Shown here: positions 7,602 to 15,977 of the stretch, one piece after another | How positions within the stretch are numbered: the stretch's first letter is position 1 | Layout of the letters: each line of letters begins with the position of its first letter | Notes under the pieces: generated by a model | Database searches by the model: none | Told to the model about the DNA's origin: nothing | What the model saw: only the letters and a program-made list of their open reading frames with translations | Translations under genes and position numbers: made by a program | Source of the DNA: Actinomycetota bacterium | Lineage (GTDB): Bacteria > Actinomycetota > Humimicrobiia > Humimicrobiales > Humimicrobiaceae | DNA length: 22,137 bases | Assembly: GCA_004376325.1 (NCBI GenBank) | Contig: SOKC01000075.1 | Span: forward strand, 1-22,137 | Direction of reading: 5' to 3'

Positions 7602-8945
7602 ATGTACGATTTGATTATATTAGGTGCTGGTCCTGGAGGATATGAAGCAGCAGCGTATGCAGGAGAAATGGGCAAAAAAGTAGCCTTAATTGAAAAGGAA
7701 TATATCGGGGGAGTGTGTCTGAATACAGGTTGTATTCCTACAAAAACATTGCTTCATTCTGCAAAGACACTGCAGTTATGCAGAGAAGCAGAAAATTATG
7801 GCATAAAGACAGGAAAGCTGGAAATAGATTATGGGCATATCCGGAAGCGTAAAAAGGAGGTTATCGCTCTACTGACAAAAGGTGTAGAAGGTAAATTAAA
7901 GCGAAGTGGTGTGGAAATGATATGGGGTGAAGGACGCCTTACAGCGAAAAATATCGTGACTGTTAATAAAAAAGATTATGAGACAAAAAATATACTGATT
8001 GCTACAGGCTCCAGTCCGGCTGTGCCTCCTATTAAAGGTATCGATTCTTCTAAGGTATTAGATTCGACAGCTATTTTGGAGCTGAATAAAATTCCAGAAT
8101 CAATAGCTATTGTAGGTGCAGGAGTAATAGGGCTGGAATTTGCATATTTCTTTAATAAAATGGGAACAGAAGTAAAAATAATTGAAATGCTTCCTCATAT
8201 TGCTTATCAAATTGACACAGAGATATCTTCATATTTACTTAAAAGTCTTGAAAATGAAGGTATTGATTTTGCCCTTGCTAGCAAAGTTACTAAGATTGAT
8301 AAAAATGGGATTTCATACACACGTGAAAATGGAAAGACTGAAATGATGCAAAGTGAGTTTGTTCTAAATGCCACTGGCAGGAAGCCCAACCTGGAAAATA
8401 TCGGATTGGATGAGATTGGTGTACTTTACGACGCTGAGGGAATTAAAACAGACCTGCAAGGAAAGACTAATGTTTCTGGCATCTGGGCATGCGGGGATGT
8501 TACAGGCAGATGCTTGTTAGCCCATGCAGCTACCAGGGAAGGTATTGTAGCAGTGAATAATATGTTTGGGAAAAGAGATATTATGCGGTATAAGGCAATT
8601 CCAAGTGTTATTTATACCAATCCTGAGGTTGCATCTGTAGGAATGACTGAACAGGTGCTTCAACAAGAAGAAATTGGTTATAAAAAAAATATATTGTCAT
8701 TAAATATATCAGGTCGCTTTGTAGCTGAAAACGGAAAAAAAGTAGGGTATGTGAAAGTGCTTACAGGGAGCCAGTACAATGAAATTTTGGGTATCCATAT
8801 AATTGGAGAGGCAGCCAGTGAGATGATTTATGGGATGGCTGCTTTCATAGAGATGGAAATGAGAGTAGATGATATTCGGGAAATAGTTTTCCCTCACCCA
8901 ACGGTCTCGGAAGCTATAAAAGAGGCAATTTGCCAAATAAAATAA
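7602..8945 (+). CDS. lpdA: Dihydrolipoyl dehydrogenase (E3)
   Basis: 447 residues, FAD flavoprotein that reoxidises dihydrolipoamide with NAD. I choose ATG 7602 over the in-frame ATG at 7587: the canonical AGGAGG (7592-7597) lies just upstream of 7602, and the protein then begins MYDLIILGAGPGGYEAA, as E3 proteins do. Visible features are the FAD fold GAGPGG, the redox disulfide GGVCLNTGCIPTK (Cys39, Cys44), the second nucleotide fold GAGVIGLEFA, the ACGDVTG FAD motif, and the C-terminal HPTVSEA with His432 and Glu437 of the catalytic dyad. There is no fused lipoyl domain, unlike some acetoin-system E3 proteins. It lies 17 bp after E2 and 20 bp before E1. Confidence 0.95.
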   Translation: MYDLIILGAGPGGYEAAAYAGEMGKKVALIEKEYIGGVCLNTGCIPTKTLLHSAKTLQLCREAENYGIKTGKLEIDYGHIRKRKKEVIALLTKGVEGKLKRSGVEMIWGEGRLTAKNIVTVNKKDYETKNILIATGSSPAVPPIKGIDSSKVLDSTAILELNKIPESIAIVGAGVIGLEFAYFFNKMGTEVKIIEMLPHIAYQIDTEISSYLLKSLENEGIDFALASKVTKIDKNGISYTRENGKTEMMQSEFVLNATGRKPNLENIGLDEIGVLYDAEGIKTDLQGKTNVSGIWACGDVTGRCLLAHAATREGIVAVNNMFGKRDIMRYKAIPSVIYTNPEVASVGMTEQVLQQEEIGYKKNILSLNISGRFVAENGKKVGYVKVLTGSQYNEILGIHIIGEAASEMIYGMAAFIEMEMRVDDIREIVFPHPTVSEAIKEAICQIK

Positions 8946-8965
8946 AGGGAGGTAATGCTGTAAAA

Positions 8966-11428
8966 ATGACGAAATCTATTGAAATAATACCTGAGATTGT
9001 TTTTGCGAAAGATAAAATTGAGTTTAAACCTATAGAAATAAATGCTTATAATAAATCAATTGAGGAAGAGAAAAAGCTATTTTTAAAAGATGATTTTAAA
9101 GCTATCTATCATGATATGTGTGTTTTGCGGGAATTTGAAACAATTCTGGATAAAATAAAAAAAGAGGGTGCATACAAAGGAATTAAATACAATCACAAAG
9201 GTCCCGCTCATCTTTCGATTGGCCAGGAGTCAGCGGCTGTAGGTCAGGCATTCACTCTGGATGTTACGGATCATATTTATGGTTCACATAGAAGTCACAG
9301 CGAAGTTCTAGCAAAGGGGCTATCTGCCATCAGGAAACTGAGCGATGAGGCGCTGATGGATATTATGAAGAGCTATATGGATGGTTTAATACTGAAGGTA
9401 GTGGGGAAAAACCACCAGGGCAGTTGTAAGGAACTGGCTAGAAAATTTTTAATCTATGGCACTTATGCAGAAAATTTTGCCCGGAAGACAGGTTTGAATA
9501 AAGGATTAGGCGGTTCTATGCACGTCTTTTTTCCTCCCTTTGGTATTTATCCTAACAATGCGATTGTAGGTGGTTCCGGGTCCATCGGTCCGGGGGCTGC
9601 TTTATATAAACGGATTAACCGTACTGGCGGTATTGTGATTATCAATATTGGCGATGGTTCTTTTGGCTGTGGTCCTGTGTGGGAAGGAATTTGCTTTGCT
9701 ACTATGGATCAATACCGGACCCTCTGGGATAAAAATCTGGGCGGAGGCTTACCTCTTATTTTTAACTGTATGAACAATCATTATGGAATGGGTGGTCAGA
9801 CAAGCGGTGAAACTATGGGATTCAAAATACTAGCCCGGCTGGGAGCTGGTATTAATCCTGACGAGATGCATGCGGAAAGAGTCAATGGGTATGATCCCCT
9901 GGCTGTAATTGATGCTATAAAAAGGAAAAGAGAAATTTTAAACCAAGGTCTGGGACCTGTCCTGTTGGATACTGTAACCTACCGTATCAGCGGTCATTCA
10001 CCGTCAGATGCTTCAAGTTACAGGACTAAAGAGGAAATAGAAAGATGGGGAAAGGCAGATGCTATTAAGAATTTTAGTAATAAAATGGTTTCAAACCATA
10101 TCCTAACTGAAGGTGAGCTGGAAGAAATAAAATCGGTCGTGGACGATATGGTATTTGAAATGTTTAAGCTGGCAGTTGATCTTGAAATTTCCCCCCGTAT
10201 GGATACTCAATCAGAATATATTGGGACGATTATGTTTTCCAATAAAAAAGTGGAGCGCTTTAGCGAAAGAGCCCCGGAAGTGAATCATCCTCTGGAGGAA
10301 AACCCAAGAGTTGTGCAGATCCGTAGTAAAGTACGGAAAGGATTTGATGAAAACGGGAACCCGGTCCCTAGAATGAAAGCTTTTAACTTTAGGGATGGAG
10401 TTTTTGAGGCTATGATGCACCGCTTCTATATTGATCCTACTATGATTGCTTTTGGTGAAGAGAACCGGGATTGGGGAGGTGCATTTGCTGTGTACCGTGG
10501 TATGACAGAGGCCCTGCCTTATCACCGCCTTTTTAATACTCCTATTTCTGAAGCAGGGATTGTAGGAGCTGCTGTAGGCTACGGGTTAGAAGGGGGACGT
10601 GTTGTCTGTGAACTTATGTACTGTGATTTTTTAGGGCGCGCAGGTGATGAGATATTCAATCAGCTGTCAAAATGGCAGTGCATGTCCGCTGGCATTTTAA
10701 GAATGCCGGTAGTGGTTAGAATTTCCATTGGAGCAAAATATGGAGCTCAGCACTCTCAGGACTGGTCATCTATAGTAAACCATATTCCTGGTCTTAAAGT
10801 TGTTTATCCTGTAACTCCTTATGATGCAAAGGGGCTTATGAATAAGGCACTTTCAGAATGTGATCCGGTAATTTTCTTTGAAAGCCAAAAAATATATGAT
10901 TACCCAGAGCTTTTTAATGAAGGTGGAGTCCCTGAAGGCTATTACGAAGTAAATTTTGGTGAACCTGCTGTACGGAAAAGAGGCAGGGATATTACCATAC
11001 TTTCTTCCGGCCCATTTCTTTATACAGCTCTTGAGGCTGCAGAAATCCTGGAAAAGGACTATAAAATAAGTGTTGAAGTCATTGACTTGAGGAGTATTGT
11101 CCCATTAAACTATGATATAATTTTAGAATCTGTTAAGAAGACTGGTAAGATTCTGTTGGGTTCGGAAGCCGTGGAAAGAGGTTCTTTTATACACAACGTG
11201 GCTTCTAATGTTACCAGGCTTGCCTTTGACTTACTGGATGCTCCTCCTGTAGTTATAGGTTCCAGGAATTGGATTACCCCTGCTCCAGAGCTCGAGGATA
11301 TTTTTTTCCCTCAGAAAGAGTGGATACTGGACGCTATTCATGAAAATATCATGCCGCTAATTGGATATACAACAAAGACAAGTCAGAGCGCAGGCGAGAT
11401 CAAGCGCAGGTATAAATTTGGTATATAA
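8966..11428 (+). CDS. Fused E1 alpha-beta, thiamine-diphosphate-dependent 2-oxoacid/acetoin-type dehydrogenase
   Basis: 820 residues from ATG 8966, preceded by AAGGGAGGT (8945-8953). A TTG at 8930 would extend it by 12 residues into the E3 gene but has no ribosome site. Residues about 40-400 are the E1 alpha part, with GLGGSMH and the thiamine-binding motif GDG (229-231) to NN (270-271). Residues about 470-800 are the E1 beta part, with SEAGIVGAAVG (Glu529, probable thiamine-activating Glu), GAQHSQD (His596) and a transketolase C-terminal domain (LSSGPF to VIDLRSIVPL). E1 decarboxylates or cleaves an alpha-keto or alpha-ketol substrate and acylates lipoyl-E2. Most such E1 enzymes are separate alpha and beta chains. 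This one also has about 11 extra residues inside the thiamine motif and an insert before GLGGSMH. The substrate is unknown. Confidence 0.9.
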   Translation: MTKSIEIIPEIVFAKDKIEFKPIEINAYNKSIEEEKKLFLKDDFKAIYHDMCVLREFETILDKIKKEGAYKGIKYNHKGPAHLSIGQESAAVGQAFTLDVTDHIYGSHRSHSEVLAKGLSAIRKLSDEALMDIMKSYMDGLILKVVGKNHQGSCKELARKFLIYGTYAENFARKTGLNKGLGGSMHVFFPPFGIYPNNAIVGGSGSIGPGAALYKRINRTGGIVIINIGDGSFGCGPVWEGICFATMDQYRTLWDKNLGGGLPLIFNCMNNHYGMGGQTSGETMGFKILARLGAGINPDEMHAERVNGYDPLAVIDAIKRKREILNQGLGPVLLDTVTYRISGHSPSDASSYRTKEEIERWGKADAIKNFSNKMVSNHILTEGELEEIKSVVDDMVFEMFKLAVDLEISPRMDTQSEYIGTIMFSNKKVERFSERAPEVNHPLEENPRVVQIRSKVRKGFDENGNPVPRMKAFNFRDGVFEAMMHRFYIDPTMIAFGEENRDWGGAFAVYRGMTEALPYHRLFNTPISEAGIVGAAVGYGLEGGRVVCELMYCDFLGRAGDEIFNQLSKWQCMSAGILRMPVVVRISIGAKYGAQHSQDWSSIVNHIPGLKVVYPVTPYDAKGLMNKALSECDPVIFFESQKIYDYPELFNEGGVPEGYYEVNFGEPAVRKRGRDITILSSGPFLYTALEAAEILEKDYKISVEVIDLRSIVPLNYDIILESVKKTGKILLGSEAVERGSFIHNVASNVTRLAFDLLDAPPVVIGSRNWITPAPELEDIFFPQKEWILDAIHENIMPLIGYTTKTSQSAGEIKRRYKFGI

Positions 11429-11454
11429 TTTATTTAACTTGAAATAATAAAAAT

Positions 11455-12567
11455 ATGAGTATAAAAGAACTAGTTGAAATTTCTCGCTTTTACGGAAAAG
11501 ACTCAGGCTTTTTGCTGGCAGGTGGTGGTAACACATCTTTTAAAGATGAAAGTTACATTTACGTTAAAGCTTCAGGATTTAAGCTGGCCTCAATTGAAGA
11601 AGATGGGTTCGTAAAACTGGACAGGAATGCTTTAAATCAGATATGGAAAAAAAAGTATCCGGTTGATGTTGGTTTAAGAGAGAAGCAAGCCTTACAAGAT
11701 CTTATGAATTCACGTGCCAGTGGGGAAACCAAACGCCCAAGCGTAGAATCACTGCTGCACGCTATATTGCCCCAGAAATATGTTGTCCATACTCATCCGG
11801 CTATGGTTAACGGATTAACATGCAGTAAAAACGGTCGCTATATAGCAGAACAATTATTCCATACCCGGTGCATATGGGTTCCTTCTGTAAATCCCGGATA
11901 TATCCTGGCAAAAGTAATTAAAACCCAACTGGTAGAACATAAGAAAAAATACAGGTTACTGCCTGATATTATCCTCCTTGAAAATCATGGTATGTTTGTA
12001 GGGGCTGAAACTATAAGAGAGATTAAAAACATCCATGATTTTATAATAGGAACCTTAAAAAAGCAGATTGTCTATGAGCCTGATTTTTCTTCAGTCCAGG
12101 TTAGTAAAGTAGAGATAGAAAAGATATACAACCGTATAAAAAACTATCCTGTCTTTAAAGATGTGTATATCACATTTGAAAATAATATAGAGATCAGCGC
12201 CGCTGTTAAAGACAGTGCTTCATTTCAAAAAGTTCGTTATCCCTATATCCCTGATCATCTTGTTTATGCCGGGCCGGAGATGTTATTTATAGAAGATTTA
12301 AACAACATTGAACAGGATATAGATCAATACAGGGAAAGAAATGAGTGTTACCCAAAAGTAATAGCTGTCAAAATGACAGGTGTGTTTACACTGGGCGATA
12401 AAGAGGAATCTTCACATATTACAATGCTCTTATTTCTTGATGCCTTAAAAATTGCTGTGTACACAGAAAGCTTCGGAGGATATAAGTTTATGGATAAAGA
12501 GCAAATTGATTTTATTAAAAACTGGAAGGTTGAGGAATTCAGAACAATGGTTAATTTGACAAAATAA
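11455..12567 (+). CDS. Class II (zinc) aldolase-family protein with C-terminal accessory module
   Basis: 370 residues. The N-terminal 240 are a class II aldolase/adducin fold: GGGNTS (23-28) for phosphate binding, PSVESLLHA with Glu98 as probable general base, HTHP (His112, His114) and ENHG (His178) as zinc ligands. The family includes L-fuculose-1-phosphate and L-rhamnulose-1-phosphate aldolases, which give DHAP and L-lactaldehyde. Residues about 260-370 form an extra module beginning PYIPDHLVYAGP and containing TGVF and LFLDALK. It resembles the middle of rhamnulose-phosphate aldolase/lactaldehyde dehydrogenase fusions and also the N-terminus of the SDR at 2295. So the split aldolase and the SDR together look like two pieces of such a fusion. 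It follows E1 by 26 bp and has no Shine-Dalgarno sequence. The substrate is inferred only. Confidence 0.8.
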   Translation: MSIKELVEISRFYGKDSGFLLAGGGNTSFKDESYIYVKASGFKLASIEEDGFVKLDRNALNQIWKKKYPVDVGLREKQALQDLMNSRASGETKRPSVESLLHAILPQKYVVHTHPAMVNGLTCSKNGRYIAEQLFHTRCIWVPSVNPGYILAKVIKTQLVEHKKKYRLLPDIILLENHGMFVGAETIREIKNIHDFIIGTLKKQIVYEPDFSSVQVSKVEIEKIYNRIKNYPVFKDVYITFENNIEISAAVKDSASFQKVRYPYIPDHLVYAGPEMLFIEDLNNIEQDIDQYRERNECYPKVIAVKMTGVFTLGDKEESSHITMLLFLDALKIAVYTESFGGYKFMDKEQIDFIKNWKVEEFRTMVNLTK

Positions 12568-12639
12568 TTATTTAAACTTAATAAATAGATAATAAGAAAA
12601 CCCGAGCAAATTATCGAAAAAGTACTAAATTTTTAATTT

Positions 12640-14430
12640 CTAGGGATAAAGTGGACCATAATTTTTACATGCTCTGAAATCAGCTCCTTCTAAATCTTTT
12701 GTCCCAAAAGTGTTCCAGGCACTGGGTCTAAAAATTTTATCTTCATTTACGTTGTGCATATAAACAGGAATTCTAAGCATGGAAGCTAATGTTATTAGTT
12801 TTGAACCAACATGCCCGTAACTTAAAGCTGCATGATTTGCTCCCCATCTGTTCATAACCGAATAAACATCTTTAAAAGTATCTTTACCAGTAAGGTTAGG
12901 TACGAACCATGTTGTTGGCCAGGTGGGATCAGTTCTCTTATTCAATATATTATTAACGTCTTTAGGCAAATCTACTACGAAGCCTTCTGCAATCTGAAGA
13001 GCTGGTCCCAGTCCTTTTATAAGATTAATCCTCGACATAGTAACTGGCATACCACTTTTAGTCAGAAAATTGGTAGAAAATCCTCCACCTCGAAAATACT
13101 CTAAAATTGCTGGCCTAAATAATGTTGAACTTAAACACTTTTTAACCTCTTCAGAAGTGATATCCCAATAAGGTTTAATTGCAGGCTTACTATTAATGCT
13201 CTGTTGTCCTGTCCAGTCAAGACAGGCTGAACCTGAGTTAATAAGATGGATAAATCCGTTTTCTGAAATACCTTTAAGTTTATGTCCGGTTACTCTTTTT
13301 ACTGCTTCCGGACTCCAATAAGTTCTTACATCACAAAATAGTTGGGCTGAGTCTGTTAGCAGGTGTCCAAACAGCATTGAAGCTGCATTTAAACTGTCAT
13401 TTTCAGTAGCGAATATGAACGGTTCTCTAATCCCGTTCCAGTCAAAAGAACTATTAAGAATAGTTTCTGTAAAATCTCCATTCGGAAAATGATCGGTCCA
13501 TTGTCTTTGCCCCTGAAAACCAGCTGCAATAGCATTATGTCCCAGAGCTTCTTCTTCGAATCCTTTTTCTGCTAACTTTAAATTGCCAATCATCAAATCT
13601 CTGGCAATTATAGTCATCTTTACAACCATTTCCCAATCTTTATCTTTTTTTTCTCTTGATTTTTGTAAGTTTGCCGGATTATTGTCAGGACCCTCTTTGC
13701 GACATTTTTTAACCCATTCTATTGCTTTCTGATATTCTTCCTTGTCATAAATCTCTTCTTCTATTCTTCTGATAAATTCAGTCATATCTACGTATTCGAC
13801 TCTCATTCCCAAATAACTTTCAAAAAAATCAGGATCAATCATTGATCCTGCTATACCCATAGAAACTCCACCAATCGATAAATATGATTTTCCACGCATA
13901 GTTGTTGCAGCTAAACCTGATTTTACAAATTGCAATATTTTTTCCTCTACATCTTTAGGGACTTTTGTATTATCTTTATCCTGAACATCCTTACCATAAA
14001 TCCCGAATGCAGGAAGACCTTTTTGATTATGCGCAGCAAGTATCGCAGCAAGATAAACAGCACCCGGTCTTTCGGTGCCATTAAAACCCCAGATTGCCTT
14101 TTGTCTAATTGGATCCATATCCATTGTCTCTGAGCAGTAACACCATGAGGGAGTTACTGTTAATGTAACACCCACACCTTCTCTTTTAAATTTTTCTTCA
14201 GTTATTGCTGCTTCAGAGATACCGCCAATGCAAGTATCGGCAATAATACATTCTACCGGCATTCCATTTGAATGTCTTAATTTTTTTGTTATAATTTCAG
14301 CTGCAGATTTGGCCATTTTAAAAGTTTGTTCCTCAAGTGATTCCCTTACACCTTTTCTTCTACCGTCAATGGTTGGTCTAATACCAACTTTGGGAAGGCT
14401 ACCTTTTAGTCTATTTACAGGTGTTACCAT
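12640..14430 (-). CDS. fucI: L-fucose isomerase
   Basis: 596 residues, close to the 591 of E. coli FucI. It interconverts L-fucose and L-fuculose with a manganese ion, and often also D-arabinose/D-ribulose. The N-terminus LPKVGIRPTIDGRRKGVRES, the block LNSSFDWNGIREPF and the end RACKNYGPLYP are diagnostic. The metal ligands expected from E. coli Glu337, Asp361 and His528 are present as Glu343 (ATENDSLN), Asp367 (CDVRTYW) and His533 (GANH), with the same 24-residue Glu-Asp spacing. A GAGAGG ribosome site lies about 14 bp before the ATG. It is 110 bp downstream of the LacI gene on the same strand and convergent with the aldolase operon, whose stop is 72 bp away with no visible terminator between. 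No fuculokinase gene is beside it. Confidence 0.95.
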   Translation of the reverse strand: MVTPVNRLKGSLPKVGIRPTIDGRRKGVRESLEEQTFKMAKSAAEIITKKLRHSNGMPVECIIADTCIGGISEAAITEEKFKREGVGVTLTVTPSWCYCSETMDMDPIRQKAIWGFNGTERPGAVYLAAILAAHNQKGLPAFGIYGKDVQDKDNTKVPKDVEEKILQFVKSGLAATTMRGKSYLSIGGVSMGIAGSMIDPDFFESYLGMRVEYVDMTEFIRRIEEEIYDKEEYQKAIEWVKKCRKEGPDNNPANLQKSREKKDKDWEMVVKMTIIARDLMIGNLKLAEKGFEEEALGHNAIAAGFQGQRQWTDHFPNGDFTETILNSSFDWNGIREPFIFATENDSLNAASMLFGHLLTDSAQLFCDVRTYWSPEAVKRVTGHKLKGISENGFIHLINSGSACLDWTGQQSINSKPAIKPYWDITSEEVKKCLSSTLFRPAILEYFRGGGFSTNFLTKSGMPVTMSRINLIKGLGPALQIAEGFVVDLPKDVNNILNKRTDPTWPTTWFVPNLTGKDTFKDVYSVMNRWGANHAALSYGHVGSKLITLASMLRIPVYMHNVNEDKIFRPSAWNTFGTKDLEGADFRACKNYGPLYP

Positions 14431-14482
14431 TGTAATTTTGTTTTCCTCTCGTATAAAAAGATAATAATTTTTTTTGATTATT

Positions 14483-14499
14483 GTTTAGATTTACTAAAC
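14483..14499. promoter_or_regulatory. Inverted repeat GTTTAG-N5-CTAAAC upstream of fucI
   Basis: A perfect 6-bp inverted repeat with a 5-bp centre, 53 bp upstream of the fucI ATG in the gap between the LacI and fucI genes. It has no T-run and is too weak for a terminator, so an operator for fucI is the more natural reading. It does not match the AATGT-N3-CGTTTA sites found at the other promoters. Confidence 0.3.
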
Positions 14500-14540
14500 T
14501 ATAACAATTTTACTAGCAAATAATAAAAACATATTAATAG

Positions 14541-15548
14541 CTATTTTGTTGAATTTCTAATTACTAGATTAGTGTTTAAAGTGATTATAATAGGCTTATC
14601 ATTCATACCTATTTTTTCACCATTAATTTTTTTTATTAACGCCTCCGTTGCGGTTGAACCCAAACTATGAACAGGTTGAATTACTGCAGTTAGTGGGGAG
14701 TCCAAAATGCTTATCCATTCTGAGTCATCAAAAACCGCCATACCTAAATCATCTGGAATCTTTAAACCCATCTCTTTAATTGTAATCATTGCGCCTAAAG
14801 TCATATCTAAGTTTGAAACAAATAATGCTTCTGGCCTGTTAGGATCTTGTAGCAATTCTCTAGTTAGTTCAATACCGCTTCTTTTTTTGAATTTTCCAAT
14901 TTTAATAAGATTATCATCTCTTGGTATACCTGCTTCGCTCAATGCTCTTAAATAACCATTAAGTCTTCCTTTTCCGGTAGTTCTATCAAGATAGCCAGTT
15001 ATTATACCAATTCTTCTGTAACCTCTATCTATTAAATATTTCACAGCTTTATATGCACCTTCTTCATTATCTACTAGAACAGCATCACATTCTACACCAT
15101 CTATTAATCTATCAAGGAGAACTATTTTTGCATCTGTATTGATTAGTCGGTTAATATAATCAGCATTTTTACCAGTGGGTGTAAGAATTATTCCATCTAC
15201 TCTGTTAGCTTTTAGGACTTTAAGATATCTTAATTCTTTTTCAGGATCATCATCGCCATTACATAAGATCATATTATAGCCATATTTATGAGCTACATCC
15301 TCAACTGATTTAGCAATTATGGAATAAAATTGGGATAGAACATTTCCTACAATTATTCCTATAGTAAAAGTTTTTCTCTGTCTTAAACTTCTGGCAACAG
15401 CGTTTACTTCATAGTCCAATTCGGATATAGCCTTTAATACTCTTTTCTTTGTTTTTTCTCTGACTCCAGGATAATTTCTTAAAACTCTAGAAATTGTTGC
15501 TGTAGAAACTCCTGCCTTATCAGCGACAGATTTTATGTTAATTTTCAA
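14541..15548 (-). CDS. LacI-family transcriptional regulator
   Basis: 335 residues, standard LacI length. The N-terminal helix-turn-helix IKSVADKAGVSTATISRVLR and hinge helix (NAVARSLRQ) bind DNA, and the remaining 270 residues are a periplasmic-binding-protein-like sugar-sensing domain starting FTIGIIVGNV. The start is TTG at 15548, supported by AAAAAGG about 7 bp upstream and by alignment of the N-terminus with the family; no ATG fits. A promoter with two operator-like sites lies 120-180 bp upstream, so the gene is probably autoregulated. The same site type occurs at the ABC importer promoter, so this protein likely represses both units until its sugar ligand is present. Confidence 0.93.
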   Translation of the reverse strand: MKINIKSVADKAGVSTATISRVLRNYPGVREKTKKRVLKAISELDYEVNAVARSLRQRKTFTIGIIVGNVLSQFYSIIAKSVEDVAHKYGYNMILCNGDDDPEKELRYLKVLKANRVDGIILTPTGKNADYINRLINTDAKIVLLDRLIDGVECDAVLVDNEEGAYKAVKYLIDRGYRRIGIITGYLDRTTGKGRLNGYLRALSEAGIPRDDNLIKIGKFKKRSGIELTRELLQDPNRPEALFVSNLDMTLGAMITIKEMGLKIPDDLGMAVFDDSEWISILDSPLTAVIQPVHSLGSTATEALIKKINGEKIGMNDKPIIITLNTNLVIRNSTK

Positions 15549-15671
15549 TTATAAACCTTTTTCTATTAGCTTTTACTATATTAATTGTATTGTTAACAAG
15601 TTGGGTTAATACTTTTAAACCTATCTTGTTAATGGTTCACATTAATGTAAAATATTTAAATTATGTTATCA

Positions 15672-15689
15672 AATGTTATCGTTTATTTA
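15672..15689. promoter_or_regulatory. LacI-type operator O2, at the predicted transcription start of the LacI gene
   Basis: AATGTTATCGTTTATTTA. It matches O1 at AATGT-N3-CGTTTA with identical spacing and the CG step at the centre typical of LacI-family operators. The predicted minus-strand start (near 15682) falls inside it. Confidence 0.55.
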
Positions 15690-15718
15690 TTTTATTATAT
15701 TAACTGTATAAATGTCAA
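15689..15718 (-). promoter_or_regulatory. Sigma-A-type promoter of the LacI gene (possibly LacI-fucI)
   Basis: Read on the minus strand: TTGACA (15718-15713), an 18-bp spacer, TAAAAT (15694-15689). The -35 box is perfect and the -10 has one mismatch. The -35 lies inside operator O1, and the start would fall in O2. Transcription would run through the LacI gene and, if not stopped in the 110-bp gap, into fucI. Confidence 0.55.
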
Positions 15719-15728
15719 CGTTTACATT
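15711..15728. promoter_or_regulatory. LacI-type operator O1, near-perfect palindrome over the -35 box
   Basis: AATGTCAACGTTTACATT, an 18-bp palindrome with a single mismatched pair around a central CG, the classic LacI/CcpA-family operator shape. It overlaps the TTGACA of the LacI gene promoter. CcpA, a LacI-family global regulator, prefers similar sites, so catabolite control is an alternative reading. Confidence 0.65.
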
Positions 15729-15770
15729 AAAATTTTTCAGTCTATATACAATTTAAGTTGAAAGATTGCT

Positions 15771-15801
15771 TTCTTCACCGGGGTATTTACCCCCTGAAGA
15801 A
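15771..15801. terminator. Strong stem-loop, possible terminator after the glycoside hydrolase
   Basis: TTCTTCA (15771-15777) pairs with TGAAGAA (15795-15801) and GGGGTA (15780-15785) with TACCCC (15788-15793), around a small internal loop and a TT turn. It lies 177 bp downstream of the minus-strand hydrolase stop and just before the LacI promoter, a sensible place to stop read-through. There is no clear U-run on either side, so a protein-binding or mobile-element hairpin remains possible. Confidence 0.4.
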
Positions 15802-15861
15802 TTTGAATATAAATTTAATAAAAATAAATCTCATCAGTTGGTGTTAATTTAGCTAAGTGCG

Positions 15862-15888
15862 TGTCCAACTTTTGAGGTTCATATCAAC
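15862..15888. mobile_element. Possible insertion-sequence terminal repeat remnant
   Basis: TGTCCAACTTTTGAGG followed by TTCATATCAAC resembles the TGTCCAACTTTTxGGGxTCA ends I recall for some IS3-type elements. No second end and no transposase sequence are visible, and the next gene stop is about 90 bp away. At best this is a relic. Confidence 0.22.
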
Positions 15889-15977
15889 ATACGTTTTATA
15901 AATGATTATATACTAAAAAATAGTTTTATTAAGATTGTTCTGCACATATTCTGAAGTCTGTAAATAATAAAATGTTT

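Larger units (their letters stand above)
15549..15977. other. Intergenic region between LacI gene and glycoside hydrolase
   Basis: Contains the LacI promoter with two operators (15672-15728), a leader of about 130 nt holding TTAACAAG/CTTGTTAA arms (15593-15600 and 15624-15631), a strong stem-loop (15771-15801) and a TGTCCAACTTTTGAGG sequence resembling an insertion-sequence end (15862-15877). No gene was seen on either strand. Confidence 0.6.

Noticed and set aside
8930..8965. TTG start giving 12 extra residues on the fused E1
   Set aside because: It overlaps the end of E3 and has no ribosome site, while ATG 8966 follows AAGGGAGGT.
6262..11428. Simple housekeeping pyruvate dehydrogenase locus
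   Set aside because: Not excluded outright. The position inside a DeoR-led sugar operon, the fused E1 with inserts and the flanking dehydrogenase and aldolase genes make a substrate-specific complex more likely.
12568..12639. Bidirectional terminator between the converging aldolase and fucI genes
   Set aside because: One would be expected here, but no stem-loop of more than a few pairs was found in these 72 bp.
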